From Millisia brevis NBRC 105863 (GTDB lineage: Bacteria; Actinomycetota; Actinomycetes; Mycobacteriales; Mycobacteriaceae), in NCBI RefSeq assembly GCF_001552615.1, contig NZ_BCRN01000021.1, forward strand, positions 1 to 64,000: a DNA stretch of 64,000 nt. The letters run 5' to 3'. Made by a program: the position numbers and the translations under genes. Under the pieces are notes generated by a model that was given only the letters and a program-made list of their open reading frames with translations, was not told the DNA's origin and searched no databases. This document shows positions 41,670 through 50,778 of this stretch, piece by piece (the stretch's first letter is position 1; every line of letters begins with the position of its first letter).

Positions 41670-44399
41670 TCAGTGGGCGGCGGCGTCCCAGGTGCGGCCG
41701 GTACCGACCGAGACCTCCAGCGGGACGGTCATCGTGATCGGCGCGGCCATCTGCGCGCGCACCAGAGCCTCCAGCTCCTCGCGCTCGGATTCGGCGACCT
41801 CGAAGACCAGTTCGTCGTGTACCTGCAGCAGCATCCGGGAGCGCAGACCGGCCTCCCGCAGGGCGCGGTCGACGTCGATCATCGCCATCTTGATGATGTC
41901 GGCCGCGGTCCCCTGGATCGGCGCGTTGAGCGCGGCCCGCTCGGCGACCTCCCGACGCTGCCGGTTATCGCTGGTCAGATCGGGTAGGTACCGACGTCGA
42001 CCGAACAGGGTCGAGGTGTAGCCGACCTTCCGGGCGTCCTCGACGACCCGGTGCAGATAGTCGCGCACCCCGCCGAAGCGGCCGAAGTACGCCTCCATCT
42101 GTTCCTTCGCCTCGTCGGTGGAGATCTTGAGCTGCGTCGACAGGCCGTAGGCGCTCAGTCCGTAGGCCAGGCCGTAGGACATCGCCTTGACCCGGCGCCG
42201 CAGTTCCGGGGTGATCTCCTCGATCGGCACGCCGAAGGCGCGGGCGGCGACGAAGTTGTGCAGGTCCTCGCCGGTATTGAAGGCCTCGATCAGCCCCTCG
42301 TCCCCCGACAGGTGCGCCATGATTCGCATCTCGATCTGGCTGTAGTCGGCGGTCATCAGCGATTCGAAGCCGTCGCCGACCACGAAGGCCTCACGAATCT
42401 CGCGACCGGCCTCGGTCTTGACCGGGATGTTCTGCAGATTCGGATCCGTGGACGACAGCCGGCCGGTGGCCGCGATCGTCTGGTTGAACGTCGTGTGGAT
42501 GCGGCCGTCGTCGGAGACCGCCTTGAGCAGGCCGTCGACGGTGACCTTCAGCCGGGTGGCGTCCCGATGCTCGAGCAGATGCTTGAGGAAGGGGTGCTCG
42601 GTCTTCTCGTAGAGGCCGGCCAGCGCGTCGGCGTCGGTGGTGTAGCCGGTCTTGGTGCGCTTGGTCTTCGGCATGTCGAGCTCGTCGAACAGGACCGTCT
42701 GCAACTGCTTCGGTGAGCCGAGGTTGATCTGCTTGCCGATCACCGCGTACGCGTCCTCGGAGGCGCGCGCCACCCCGGCGGCGAAACGCTTCTGCAGGTC
42801 CTCGAGGTGGTCGGTGTCGACCGCGATGCCGGTGGACTCGACACCCGCGAGGACGCGCAGCAGCGGCAGCTCCATATCGGTGAGCAGGGATGCCGATTCG
42901 ATCGAGGTCAGCTCGGTGTCGAGCACGTCCGCGAGATCGGCGACCGCGCGACCGGCGACGATCTGCGCCTCGGCCCGCGCGGTCTCGGCCTGATCCTCGG
43001 CCTCGAGCAGCGACAGCTGCTGGGCGCCGTCGTCCTCGACCCGCAGCTCGCGCTTGAGGTAGCGGATCGACAGATCGTCGAGCGCGAAGCTGCGCTGTCC
43101 GGGCCGCACCAGATAGGCCGCGAGAGCGGTATCGCTGGAGACGCCGCCGAGGGTCCAGCCGCGCCCGGCGAGGGCGTGGATCGCCCACTTCGCGTCGTGT
43201 ACCGCCTTCGGCACGTCCTCGTTCGCCAGCCAGTCGGCCAGCGCCGCCTCGTCCTGCTCGGTCAGCGTGGTGACGTCGACATAGGTGCCCTCACCGTCGG
43301 GAGCGGCCACGGCGATCGCATCGGTGTCGCCGCCGAAGACGACCTTGGTGCCCTGCACCGACAGCCCGCTGCGAGCACCCGGCCCGGCGTGGGCGGCCAG
43401 CCAGGCCGCGATCGTGCCCGGTTCGGCGATCCCGCCGCGTACGTCGAAGCCCGCGTCGACCTCCGGCTCCGCCGATGAGAGCGTCTCGAAGAGCCGGTCG
43501 CGCAGCACCCGGAACTCGAGATCATCGAACAGCCGATGGATGCGCTCCCGATCCCAGCCGGTGAGCTCGAGCTGATCCGGGGTGTACGGCAACGCCAGGT
43601 CGCGCACCATCTCGGTCAACTGCCGGTTGAGCACCACCGACGACAGGTTCGCCCGCAACGATTCGCCGACCTTGCCGCGAACGGTGTCGACCTTGTCGAC
43701 CAGGTTCTCGAGCGTGCCGTACTCACGGATCCACTTGGCGGCGGTCTTCTCCCCCACCCCGGGGATGCCGGGCAGGTTGTCGCTCGGGTCGCCGCGCAGG
43801 GCCGCGAAGTCCGGATACTGCGTCGGAGTGAGCCCGTACTTCTCCTGCACCTGCTCCGGGGTGAACCGCGTCAGATCGGAGACGCCCTTGCGGGGGTACA
43901 GCACGGTGACGTCGTCGTTGACCAACTGGATCGAGTCGCGGTCGCCGGTGACCACCAGGATCCGATAGTCCAGCGGCAGGGCGCGGGTGACCATCGTGGC
44001 GATGATGTCGTCCGCCTCGTATCCCGCCTCGGCCATCACCGGGATGCCCATCGCGCCGAGCACGTCCTTGATCAGGTCGATCTGACCGGCGAACTCGTCC
44101 GGGGTGCGCAGCCTGTTGGCCTTGTACTCCGGATATGCCTCGGTGCGGAAGGTCGCGCGCGAGACGTCGAAGGCGGTGGCCACGTGGGTCGGGCTCTCGT
44201 CGCGCAGCAGATTGATCAGCATCGACGTGAAGCCGTAGACGGCGTTGGTGGTCTGCCCACTGGTGGTCTTGAAGTTGTCCGCCGGCAGGGCATAGAAGGC
44301 GCGGTAGGCCACCGAGTGGCCGTCGATCAACATCAACGTCGGCCGATCGTCCGACGGCGAGGTGGTCGAGGCGTTGGCGGAAGCGGTGGCTGGACTCAC
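41670..44399 (-). CDS. polA: DNA polymerase I
   Basis: Repair and Okazaki-fragment polymerase. The 909-residue protein has an N-terminal 5' nuclease (residues about 15-310, with EAGYEADDIIAT, TGDRDSIQL and the GIPGVGEKTAAKWI helix-hairpin-helix). A 3'-5' exonuclease-like domain (about 330-520) appears to lack the acidic metal ligands, as in mycobacterial Pol I. The polymerase domain carries DPNLQNIPVKTEAGREIREAF, YSQIEMRIMAHLSGD and LLQVHDELVFEV. The GTG at 44399 is chosen because TAAACT ends seven bases before it (leaderless). Confidence 0.97.
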   Translation of the reverse strand: MSPATASANASTTSPSDDRPTLMLIDGHSVAYRAFYALPADNFKTTSGQTTNAVYGFTSMLINLLRDESPTHVATAFDVSRATFRTEAYPEYKANRLRTPDEFAGQIDLIKDVLGAMGIPVMAEAGYEADDIIATMVTRALPLDYRILVVTGDRDSIQLVNDDVTVLYPRKGVSDLTRFTPEQVQEKYGLTPTQYPDFAALRGDPSDNLPGIPGVGEKTAAKWIREYGTLENLVDKVDTVRGKVGESLRANLSSVVLNRQLTEMVRDLALPYTPDQLELTGWDRERIHRLFDDLEFRVLRDRLFETLSSAEPEVDAGFDVRGGIAEPGTIAAWLAAHAGPGARSGLSVQGTKVVFGGDTDAIAVAAPDGEGTYVDVTTLTEQDEAALADWLANEDVPKAVHDAKWAIHALAGRGWTLGGVSSDTALAAYLVRPGQRSFALDDLSIRYLKRELRVEDDGAQQLSLLEAEDQAETARAEAQIVAGRAVADLADVLDTELTSIESASLLTDMELPLLRVLAGVESTGIAVDTDHLEDLQKRFAAGVARASEDAYAVIGKQINLGSPKQLQTVLFDELDMPKTKRTKTGYTTDADALAGLYEKTEHPFLKHLLEHRDATRLKVTVDGLLKAVSDDGRIHTTFNQTIAATGRLSSTDPNLQNIPVKTEAGREIREAFVVGDGFESLMTADYSQIEMRIMAHLSGDEGLIEAFNTGEDLHNFVAARAFGVPIEEITPELRRRVKAMSYGLAYGLSAYGLSTQLKISTDEAKEQMEAYFGRFGGVRDYLHRVVEDARKVGYTSTLFGRRRYLPDLTSDNRQRREVAERAALNAPIQGTAADIIKMAMIDVDRALREAGLRSRMLLQVHDELVFEVAESEREELEALVRAQMAAPITMTVPLEVSVGTGRTWDAAAH

Positions 44400-44406
44400 C
44401 TCGAAC

Positions 44407-44412
44407 AGTTTA
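44407..44412 (-). promoter_or_regulatory. polA: -10 hexamer TAAACT for polA, leaderless configuration
   Basis: On the minus strand TAAACT is followed by GTTCGAG and then the GTG start at 44399, again with no space for a ribosome binding site. Confidence 0.5.
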
Positions 44413-44622
44413 GGTACAGCCTCCGACAGGTCCCCGCGCCGCCTCGAACCGGGCCCGGAGCGCGCCACTCCTCACACCGTTTGTGACCACCGTCGCGGGC
44501 CCGACGCGGACTCGACACCGTTCGGAAACCATTTCGAGACCCGATTTGCACCCCCATCCAGACGAAACTGAACGGAAACAAACGGGAAATCTCAGAGCCC
44601 GGAATCGCAACCACGAAGCGTC

Positions 44623-44628
44623 TAGAGT
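44623..44628 (+). promoter_or_regulatory. Possible -10 (TAGAGT) for the liv operon
   Basis: TAGAGT about 60 bases before the livH GTG. The -35 region is not convincing. The surrounding 44560-44640 is noticeably A-rich on the plus strand, unlike its neighbours. Confidence 0.35.
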
Positions 44629-44688
44629 CCCAAACCGGAAAACCGCGCCGGTCCACCGGCCGCCATATCCTCGCCAACGGAGACTCGA

Positions 44689-46083
44689 GTGCCCGTATAC
44701 CCCCGGCAACGGCCGGTCCCCGGCGCGCGACCGCGTACGACGGGACGGCTCACCCGCCTGCCCGTCCGCGTGGCCACTCTGCTGATTCTGTTGTTCTTCT
44801 CCGTCCTCGGCCTCGCCGGAACCGCCTTCGCGCAGGATCCGGTCGAACCGACCACGCCGGCCGTCGAAGCGCCGGCCGAGTCCGCGCCCGCGGATGTACC
44901 CGCCGACGCCGTGCCCGTCAGCGGCCGCCTGATGAACTCCGGTACGCCCGTCCCGGACGCGACCGTCACCGCCACCGACGGCTCCGGAACCGTCGCCGCC
45001 GAGACCACCAGCGACGCCGACGGTCGCTGGCAGCTGCAGGTGTCGCCGGGGTCGTACACCTTCGGTATCGACGAATCCTCGTTGCCGGACGGCACATCCG
45101 TCCAGGGCACCGTCGACCGCGACATCGTCGCCGGCCGCTCCAATACCGTCATTTTCTCGTTCGGTGAGGCCCGCACCTCGATCGGTACGCCGCTGTGGGA
45201 ACGCTTCGTGCGCACCACGATCGACGGTCTGCGCTTCGGCCTGATCATCGCGATCACCGCGGTCGGCGTCAGCCTGATCTTCGGTACCACCGGCCTGACG
45301 AACTTCTCGCACGGCGAGATGGTCACCTTCGGTGCCGTGATCGCCTGGATGTTCAACGTCAAGATGGGCCTGCACCTCATCCCGGCGTCGATCCTCGCGA
45401 TCATCGTCGGCGGCGCCTTCGGCTGGGCGTACAACGCCGGGGTCTGGAGACCGCTACGAAAACGTCGAACCGGTTTGATCGCCCAATTGGTCGTATCGAT
45501 CGGCCTCGGTATCTCGCTGCGCTACCTGATCCTCATCTTCTACTCGGATCGGTCGAATCCGTTCAACGATTACCAGGGGCAGGTCGAACACGACTGGGGA
45601 CCGTTCTCGATCACCAATGTCAACATCGCCTGCATCGTGATCAGCACGATCGTGCTGATCGCCGTCGCGCTGATGCTGCAGAAGACACGCATCGGCAAGG
45701 CGATGCGCGCCGTCGCGGACAACCGCGACCTCGCCGCCTCGTCCGGTATCAACGTCGAACGGATCGTCACCTTCGTCTGGGTGCTCGGCGGCGCTCTCGC
45801 CGCCCTCGGCGGCGTGCTGTTCGCGCTGTCGGAACTCGGCGGTCGCGTGCAATGGGAAATGGGCTTCAAGCTGCTGCTGCTGATGTTCGCCGGCATCACC
45901 CTCGGCGGTCTAGGTACCGCCTACGGAGCGCTGCTGGGCTGCATCATCGTCGGCCTGTTCGTGCAGTGGTCGACGATGCTGATCGACCCCGACCTCAAGT
46001 ACGTCAGTGCCCTGCTGATCCTGATCATCATTCTCATCGTGCGTCCCCAGGGCATCCTCGGCTCGCGGCAAAGGATCGGTTGA
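44689..46083 (+). CDS. livH: Branched-chain amino-acid ABC transporter permease LivH with a secreted N-terminal domain
   Basis: Inner-membrane permease of a LIV-type importer, with an unusual front end. Residues 1-48 form a signal peptide (LLILLFFSVLGLAGTAFA). Residues 49-75 are an Ala/Pro-rich linker. Residues about 76-150 form a carboxypeptidase-regulatory-like beta-sandwich (SGRLMNSGTPVPDATVTATDGSG... SPGSYTFGID). Residues about 175-464 are the LivH permease with eight or more membrane spans and a SLIFGTTGLTNFSHGEM motif. At 464 residues it is about 170 longer than ordinary LivH. The GTG start has CGGAG upstream. The role of the extracytoplasmic domain is unknown. Confidence 0.92.
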   Translation: MPVYPRQRPVPGARPRTTGRLTRLPVRVATLLILLFFSVLGLAGTAFAQDPVEPTTPAVEAPAESAPADVPADAVPVSGRLMNSGTPVPDATVTATDGSGTVAAETTSDADGRWQLQVSPGSYTFGIDESSLPDGTSVQGTVDRDIVAGRSNTVIFSFGEARTSIGTPLWERFVRTTIDGLRFGLIIAITAVGVSLIFGTTGLTNFSHGEMVTFGAVIAWMFNVKMGLHLIPASILAIIVGGAFGWAYNAGVWRPLRKRRTGLIAQLVVSIGLGISLRYLILIFYSDRSNPFNDYQGQVEHDWGPFSITNVNIACIVISTIVLIAVALMLQKTRIGKAMRAVADNRDLAASSGINVERIVTFVWVLGGALAALGGVLFALSELGGRVQWEMGFKLLLLMFAGITLGGLGTAYGALLGCIIVGLFVQWSTMLIDPDLKYVSALLILIIILIVRPQGILGSRQRIG

Positions 46084-46084
46084 C

Positions 46085-47074
46085 ATGGATATCGTCTCTG
46101 CTCTGCAGATTTCACTCGCGCAGCTGATCGGTCCGGCAGCCGTCTTCTACGCCCTGCTCGCGATCGGCCTGAATCTGCACTTCGGTTACGCCGGCCTGCT
46201 GAACTTCGGCCAGATCGGCTTCGCCCTGCTCGGCGGCTACGGCGTCGGCATCATGACCGTCACCTACCAGCAGCCCCTCTGGCTCGGTGTGCTGGTCGGC
46301 CTGGCGGCCGCCGGATTGCTCGCCCTGGTGCTCGGTATCCCGACGCTGCGACTGCGCGCCGACTATCTCGCCATCGCGACGATCGCGGCATCGGAAGTGC
46401 TCAGATTGGTCTTCCGGTCCACGGCCTCCTCCGAGGTCACCGGATCGACCCGCGGTCTCTACGGCTTCGGCCAGTCGTTCGCGGACCTGAGCCCCTTCGA
46501 CGCCGGTAAGCAGTACTCGCTGCTCGGCCTGAAGTTCGGCGGCAACGACCTGTGGTTCATGCTGGTCGGCTGGACGTTGGTGCTGCTGCTCTGCGGCTTC
46601 GTCTACCTGCTGACCCACTCCCCCTGGGGCCGCGTGCTCAAGGCGGTCCGCGAGGACGAGGACGCCGCGCGCTCGCTCGGCAAGAACGTCTTCATCTACA
46701 AGATCCAGGCGCTGGTGCTCGGCGGTGTGATCGGTGGTCTCGGCGGTGTCTTCACCGCCCTGAACACCCGCTCGCTCAACCCGGACTTCTTCTCGACCGC
46801 GCAGACCTTCTTCGCGTTCGGTGCGCTGATCCTCGGTGGTGCGGCGACGGTTTTCGGTCCGGTCCTCGGCGCGATGCTGTTCTGGTTCCTGCTGTCGATC
46901 CCGGACACCCTGCTGCGGCAGGCCGCCTCCGGCGACAACCCGCTGATCCCGCTGACCGACCAGCAGGTCGGTGCGACGCGCTACGTCCTGCTCGGACTGC
47001 TCATCGCGGCGATGATGGTCTTCAGACCCCAGGGAATTCTCGGCAACAAGCGAGAGGTTCAGCTCAATGCCTGA
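46085..47074 (+). CDS. livM: Branched-chain amino-acid ABC transporter permease LivM
   Basis: Second permease of the importer, 329 residues with about eight membrane spans. Diagnostic segments are GLNLHFGYAGLLNFGQIGFALLGGYG, RLRADYLAIATIAASEVLRLV and the cytoplasmic coupling region SPWGRVLKAVREDEDAARSLGKNV. The ATG is two bases after the livH stop (TGACATGG), so the two are co-translated. The C-terminus overlaps livG by eight bases. Confidence 0.95.
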   Translation: MDIVSALQISLAQLIGPAAVFYALLAIGLNLHFGYAGLLNFGQIGFALLGGYGVGIMTVTYQQPLWLGVLVGLAAAGLLALVLGIPTLRLRADYLAIATIAASEVLRLVFRSTASSEVTGSTRGLYGFGQSFADLSPFDAGKQYSLLGLKFGGNDLWFMLVGWTLVLLLCGFVYLLTHSPWGRVLKAVREDEDAARSLGKNVFIYKIQALVLGGVIGGLGGVFTALNTRSLNPDFFSTAQTFFAFGALILGGAATVFGPVLGAMLFWFLLSIPDTLLRQAASGDNPLIPLTDQQVGATRYVLLGLLIAAMMVFRPQGILGNKREVQLNA

Positions 47075-48173
47075 CATGGCGAAGACCCCGGCCCCCGCCT
47101 CGACCGGGGGCGGCAGGCATGCCCTGCCGGACCCCTCCGGCCGCCGAGCCCTGTCGGCCGAGGAGCGGGCGACGCTGTTCGCGGGTATCGGCTCGACGCC
47201 CGGCGTCTCCAAGCCCGACCCGGCGATGATCGTCGACGGCATCTCGCGAACCTTCGGCGGTCTCAAAGCCGTCGACGTCGATCATCTCGAGATCCAGCGC
47301 GGCTGTATCACCGGTCTGATCGGACCGAACGGCGCCGGCAAGACGACACTGTTCAACCTGTTGACCGGCTTCGACACCCCCGACACCGGCAACTGGACCT
47401 TCGACGGTGTCGAGATGGGCAAGCTGCATCCGCACCAGGTCGCCCGCAAGGGCGTCGTGCGGACCTTCCAGCTGACCAAGGCGCTGTCCAAGCTCACCGT
47501 GCTGGACAACGTCAAACTCGGGGCCACCGGGCAGCGCGGCGAACACATGCTCTTCAGCCTGATGCCCTGGACCTGGAAGGCGCAGGAGAAGGAGATCACC
47601 GAGCGGGCGCTCGAGGTGCTCGCCCGGTTCAAGCTCGACGCGAAGAAGGACGATCTCGCCGGCTCGCTGTCCGGCGGTCAACGCAAGCTGCTCGAGATGG
47701 CGCGCGCGTTGATGACCGATCCGGCGGTGGTCATGCTCGACGAGCCGATGGCCGGCGTGAACCCGGCTCTGACGCAGAGCCTGCTCGGCCACATCAAATC
47801 GCTGCGCGACGAGGGCATGACGGTCGTCTTCGTCGAGCACGACATGGACGTCATCCGCGACATCAGCGACTGGGTGGTCGTGATGGCGCAGGGCTCGGTG
47901 ATCGCCGAGTCGGCGCCGGAGGATCTCGGATCGAATACCGCCGTCGTCGATGCCTATCTCGGCAGCCATCACGATCAGGCGCTCGAATTCGACGCCGACG
48001 GCAATCCCGTCGGAGCGACGGCCGACCTCGCCGAGGCCATCGAGGAGGCGGAGGCGAAGGTGCTCGACACCGGTGGCGATCTCGCCGAACCGGATGTCAC
48101 CGTCACCCCGGCGACCCCGTCGACCGGCGAGGCATCCGATACCGCCACCGAGGGATCCGGAGAACAGCGATGA
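47067..48173 (+). CDS. livG: Branched-chain amino-acid ABC transporter ATPase LivG, with extended tails
   Basis: Nucleotide-binding subunit. The ABC core spans about residues 53-300, with Walker A GPNGAGKT at 86-93, signature LSGGQRKLLEMARAL and Walker B VVMLDEPMAGVNP. At 368 residues it is about 100 longer than usual. Residues 1-50 are a polar extension, and residues 305-368 form an acidic Ala/Glu/Thr tail (DLAEAIEEAEAKVLD...). The ends overlap livM by eight bases and livF by four. Confidence 0.94.
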   Translation: MPDMAKTPAPASTGGGRHALPDPSGRRALSAEERATLFAGIGSTPGVSKPDPAMIVDGISRTFGGLKAVDVDHLEIQRGCITGLIGPNGAGKTTLFNLLTGFDTPDTGNWTFDGVEMGKLHPHQVARKGVVRTFQLTKALSKLTVLDNVKLGATGQRGEHMLFSLMPWTWKAQEKEITERALEVLARFKLDAKKDDLAGSLSGGQRKLLEMARALMTDPAVVMLDEPMAGVNPALTQSLLGHIKSLRDEGMTVVFVEHDMDVIRDISDWVVVMAQGSVIAESAPEDLGSNTAVVDAYLGSHHDQALEFDADGNPVGATADLAEAIEEAEAKVLDTGGDLAEPDVTVTPATPSTGEASDTATEGSGEQR

Positions 48174-49003
48174 CCGAACCGACCGATGCCCCGCAACTGA
48201 CCAAGCCGGCGGCTGGCCTCACCCCGGCGGAATTGGCCGCCACCCCGGAGGAACACAACCGGTTGGCACAGAACGCGCTGATGCGTGCGGACGATCTGAT
48301 CGCCGGCTACCTGCCGGGTGTCGACATCCTCAAGCACTGCAACTTCTATCTCAACGACGGCGAGATCGTCGGCATCATCGGACCGAACGGCGCCGGCAAG
48401 TCGACCTTGCTCAAGACGCTGTTCGGCCTGATTCCGGTCCGGCACGGAGCGGTGACCCTGCGCGGCGACAACATCACCTCGGCCCTGGCGCACGTGCTGG
48501 TGACCAAGGGCGTCGGCTATGTTCCGCAGACGCAGAACGTCTTTCAGGCGTTGACGATCGAAGAGAACCTCGAGATGGGCATCTATCTGCGGCCCAAGAA
48601 GTTCGCGGAGCGATTCGACGCGGTCGCCGACCTCTTCCCCCTGCTCGGCGAACGCCGAAAGATCAAGGCGGGGGCACTGTCCGGCGGTGAGCGCCAGATG
48701 GTCGCGATGGGGCGCGCACTGATGATGGAGCCGTCGGTGCTGCTGCTCGACGAGCCGTCGGCCGGTCTGTCACCGATGTTCCAGGACGAGGTCTTCATCC
48801 GCTGCAAGCAGATCAACGGCACCGGCGTCTCGATCATCATGGTCGAGCAGAATGCCCGTCGCTGCCTGCAGATCTGCGACCGCGGATACGTTCTCGATCA
48901 GGGCACCAACGCCTACACCGACACCGGCCGCAATCTGATGAACGACCCGAAGGTGATCGAGCTCTACCTCGGAACCCTGGCGGGCAGCCGAGAGAGCAAG
49001 TAG
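48170..49003 (+). CDS. livF: Branched-chain amino-acid ABC transporter ATPase LivF
   Basis: Second nucleotide-binding subunit, 277 residues. Walker A is GPNGAGKST (71-79), the signature is LSGGERQMVAMGRAL and Walker B is VLLLDEPSAGLSP. An N-terminal extension of about 35 residues precedes the ABC fold. The ATG overlaps the livG stop (ATGA). A strong terminator follows 17 bases after the stop, which closes the livHMGF operon. The solute-binding protein is encoded convergently. Confidence 0.95.
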   Translation: MTEPTDAPQLTKPAAGLTPAELAATPEEHNRLAQNALMRADDLIAGYLPGVDILKHCNFYLNDGEIVGIIGPNGAGKSTLLKTLFGLIPVRHGAVTLRGDNITSALAHVLVTKGVGYVPQTQNVFQALTIEENLEMGIYLRPKKFAERFDAVADLFPLLGERRKIKAGALSGGERQMVAMGRALMMEPSVLLLDEPSAGLSPMFQDEVFIRCKQINGTGVSIIMVEQNARRCLQICDRGYVLDQGTNAYTDTGRNLMNDPKVIELYLGTLAGSRESK

Positions 49004-49019
49004 CGACAACGCACAGCCG

Positions 49020-49054
49020 AAAGGGCCGGAACCCGCATGGGGTTCCGGCCCTTT
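49020..49054 (+). terminator. Terminator of livHMGF
   Basis: A perfect 15-bp stem, AAAGGGCCGGAACCC and GGGTTCCGGCCCTTT, with a GCATG loop. Its TTT-ended 3' arm and short T stretch make it a classic intrinsic terminator for the plus strand; symmetry allows the reverse too. Confidence 0.85.
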
Positions 49055-49140
49055 CGTGTGCCCCCTGCAGGACGCTCCCGCCTCTCCCCACCCTCGGGTA
49101 GTCGACCGGCTCTCGAGGCGGACAGCGGGCCGGGGAAAAG

Positions 49141-49187
49141 GGAAAGAGCCACCCCGACGGATCTGCTCCGTCGAGATGGCTCTTTCC
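49141..49187 (-). terminator. Terminator of the solute-binding-protein gene
   Basis: Outer stem GGAAAGAGCCA/TGGCTCTTTCC (49141-49151 and 49177-49187) with an inner stem GACGGA/TCCGTC, 38 bases after the minus-strand stop at 49226. With the 49020-49054 hairpin it insulates two convergent units. Confidence 0.75.
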
Positions 49188-49225
49188 TTCGTGCAGGTAC
49201 CTATTCGCTCGTCAGGCGACGAGTA

Positions 49226-50560
49226 TCACTGGCCGCCAACGATGATGAAGCCGTTGGTCTGCAGCTGGTTGTTCGCGTCGAACTCCAGGCTGCCGTACGA
49301 GGCCACCGAGGGCTCACCGGCAGCGGAGAACGACAGTTCACCGGTGACACCGTCGTAGTCGATGTCCTCACCCGCCGCGGCGAGCGGAGCGCACTCGGCG
49401 AAGCTGGTGCACTTGGTGCCACCCTCGGTCACCGAGTTGATATTCGCGGCGATGTCGACACCAGCGGTGGAACCGGCCTGAACGGCGGCCAGTGCGGTGA
49501 TGACGACCGCGTCGTACGACTCACCGGCGTAGTTGACGTCGACCAGGCTCGGGTCGACCGTGCGCAGTCGGGCCTCGAAGTCGCCACTGAGTTCGGTCAG
49601 CGGGGTGGTGCCCTTCATGCCGGCCAGCGCGCCCGGCGGAACCGCCTCACCGAGAGCGTTACCCATGTTGCCGTCGGTACCGTACACCGGCATTCCGCTG
49701 GTCGGCCCGATGCCGACCTCGTTCATGCGGTTGATGATGCGCGAGGTCTCCTCGAATCCGATGACCACCACCGCATCCGGAGCGAACTCCTGGACCTGGT
49801 CGATCTCGGCGTTGAACGACTGCGCGTTGGGGTCGTAGATGATCTGCTGGAGCTGATCGGACGGAATACCGGCCGCCTCGAGGTCGGAGATCGTATTGCC
49901 GGCGAGGCCGGTGCCGTACGGATCGTTCAGCGCGAGAACGGAAACGCGCTGTGCGCCATCCTCGGAGATCAGCTGCGCGAGCGCCTGCGCCTGCAGGGTG
50001 TCGGTCGGCGCCGTGCGGAAGTACATACCCTTGTCCGGGTAGCAGACGAACTGATCCGACGTATTGGCCGGCGAGAACATCACGACGCCCGCACTGGCGA
50101 TCTTGTCGATCACCTGCAGGGAGACCGCGGAGGACGCGGCACCGATGATCGCCGAAACACCTTCTGCGAGTTCACGGTCGACGGTGGCGTTGGCCGTGTC
50201 GGTGGTGGTATCGCCGGAGTCGCCGGTGATCAGGTTGACCGGGGCGTCGAGCACGCCACCGGCGTCGTTGACCTCATTCACGGCGAGCTGCACACCGGCC
50301 GCCATCGGCGGGCCGAGGAACGCGAGGCTGCCCGTGGACGGCAGCAGGGTGCCGATCGACAGCGGGGTGGTGACCGGGGTGGCACCCGCGGTGGCCTCCT
50401 CCGGAGTGCAGTCCGTCGACACCTCGGTGGAGTCGGCGGCGCCGGAGGCACTTGTGGTGGTGTCGCTTCCGGTGCTGCTATCGCCGGACGAACAGGCGGC
50501 CAACGCCAAAGCCGCGGCGCCCACGACGGCCGCGGTGCGGACAAGCGTCCGTCTTGCCAT
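49226..50560 (-). CDS. livJ: Branched-chain amino-acid ABC transporter substrate-binding lipoprotein
   Basis: Extracytoplasmic receptor of the Leu/Ile/Val type, 444 residues. The signal peptide MARRTLVRTAAVVGAAALALAAC ends in a lipobox (LAAC) with Cys at about 23, so it is a lipoprotein. A Ser/Thr-rich linker follows. The periplasmic-binding fold type I starts at about residue 65 (LSIGTLLPSTGSLAFLGPPMAAGVQLAVNEVNDAGG). It has the SPANTSDQFVCYPDKGMYFRTAPTD ligand-site region. It is transcribed opposite to livHMGF, so ratio control of receptor and permease is independent. Ligand specificity is inferred. Confidence 0.92.
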   Translation of the reverse strand: MARRTLVRTAAVVGAAALALAACSSGDSSTGSDTTTSASGAADSTEVSTDCTPEEATAGATPVTTPLSIGTLLPSTGSLAFLGPPMAAGVQLAVNEVNDAGGVLDAPVNLITGDSGDTTTDTANATVDRELAEGVSAIIGAASSAVSLQVIDKIASAGVVMFSPANTSDQFVCYPDKGMYFRTAPTDTLQAQALAQLISEDGAQRVSVLALNDPYGTGLAGNTISDLEAAGIPSDQLQQIIYDPNAQSFNAEIDQVQEFAPDAVVVIGFEETSRIINRMNEVGIGPTSGMPVYGTDGNMGNALGEAVPPGALAGMKGTTPLTELSGDFEARLRTVDPSLVDVNYAGESYDAVVITALAAVQAGSTAGVDIAANINSVTEGGTKCTSFAECAPLAAAGEDIDYDGVTGELSFSAAGEPSVASYGSLEFDANNQLQTNGFIIVGGQ

Positions 50561-50689
50561 CAATAGTCTCCTCGAATCGTTGTGGACCTCCCGGTGAAGG
50601 CCCACGACTGAAGAGCACCGTAACGCTCGGGGCCGATTGCCGTTCGGCCGAAGGACCGTCGTGATCCGACTGTGACCTTTGGGTCGAAA

Positions 50690-50699
50690 GTGTTAACAC
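50690..50699. promoter_or_regulatory. GTGTTAACAC palindrome upstream of livJ
   Basis: A perfect 10-bp palindrome 130 bases upstream of the livJ start, in a 218-base gap shared with the 3' end of pdtaR. It resembles small-effector repressor or Crp-like half sites, but the binding protein is unknown. A second palindrome TTCGGCCGAA lies at 50644-50653. Confidence 0.35.
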
Positions 50700-50778
50700 G
50701 GCCGTAGCGCCCCACTCCGAAGGTCGGTGATGTCGAGCACCCATCGACCTCGGCGGGGCGTCGGCCACGCGTCGACGG

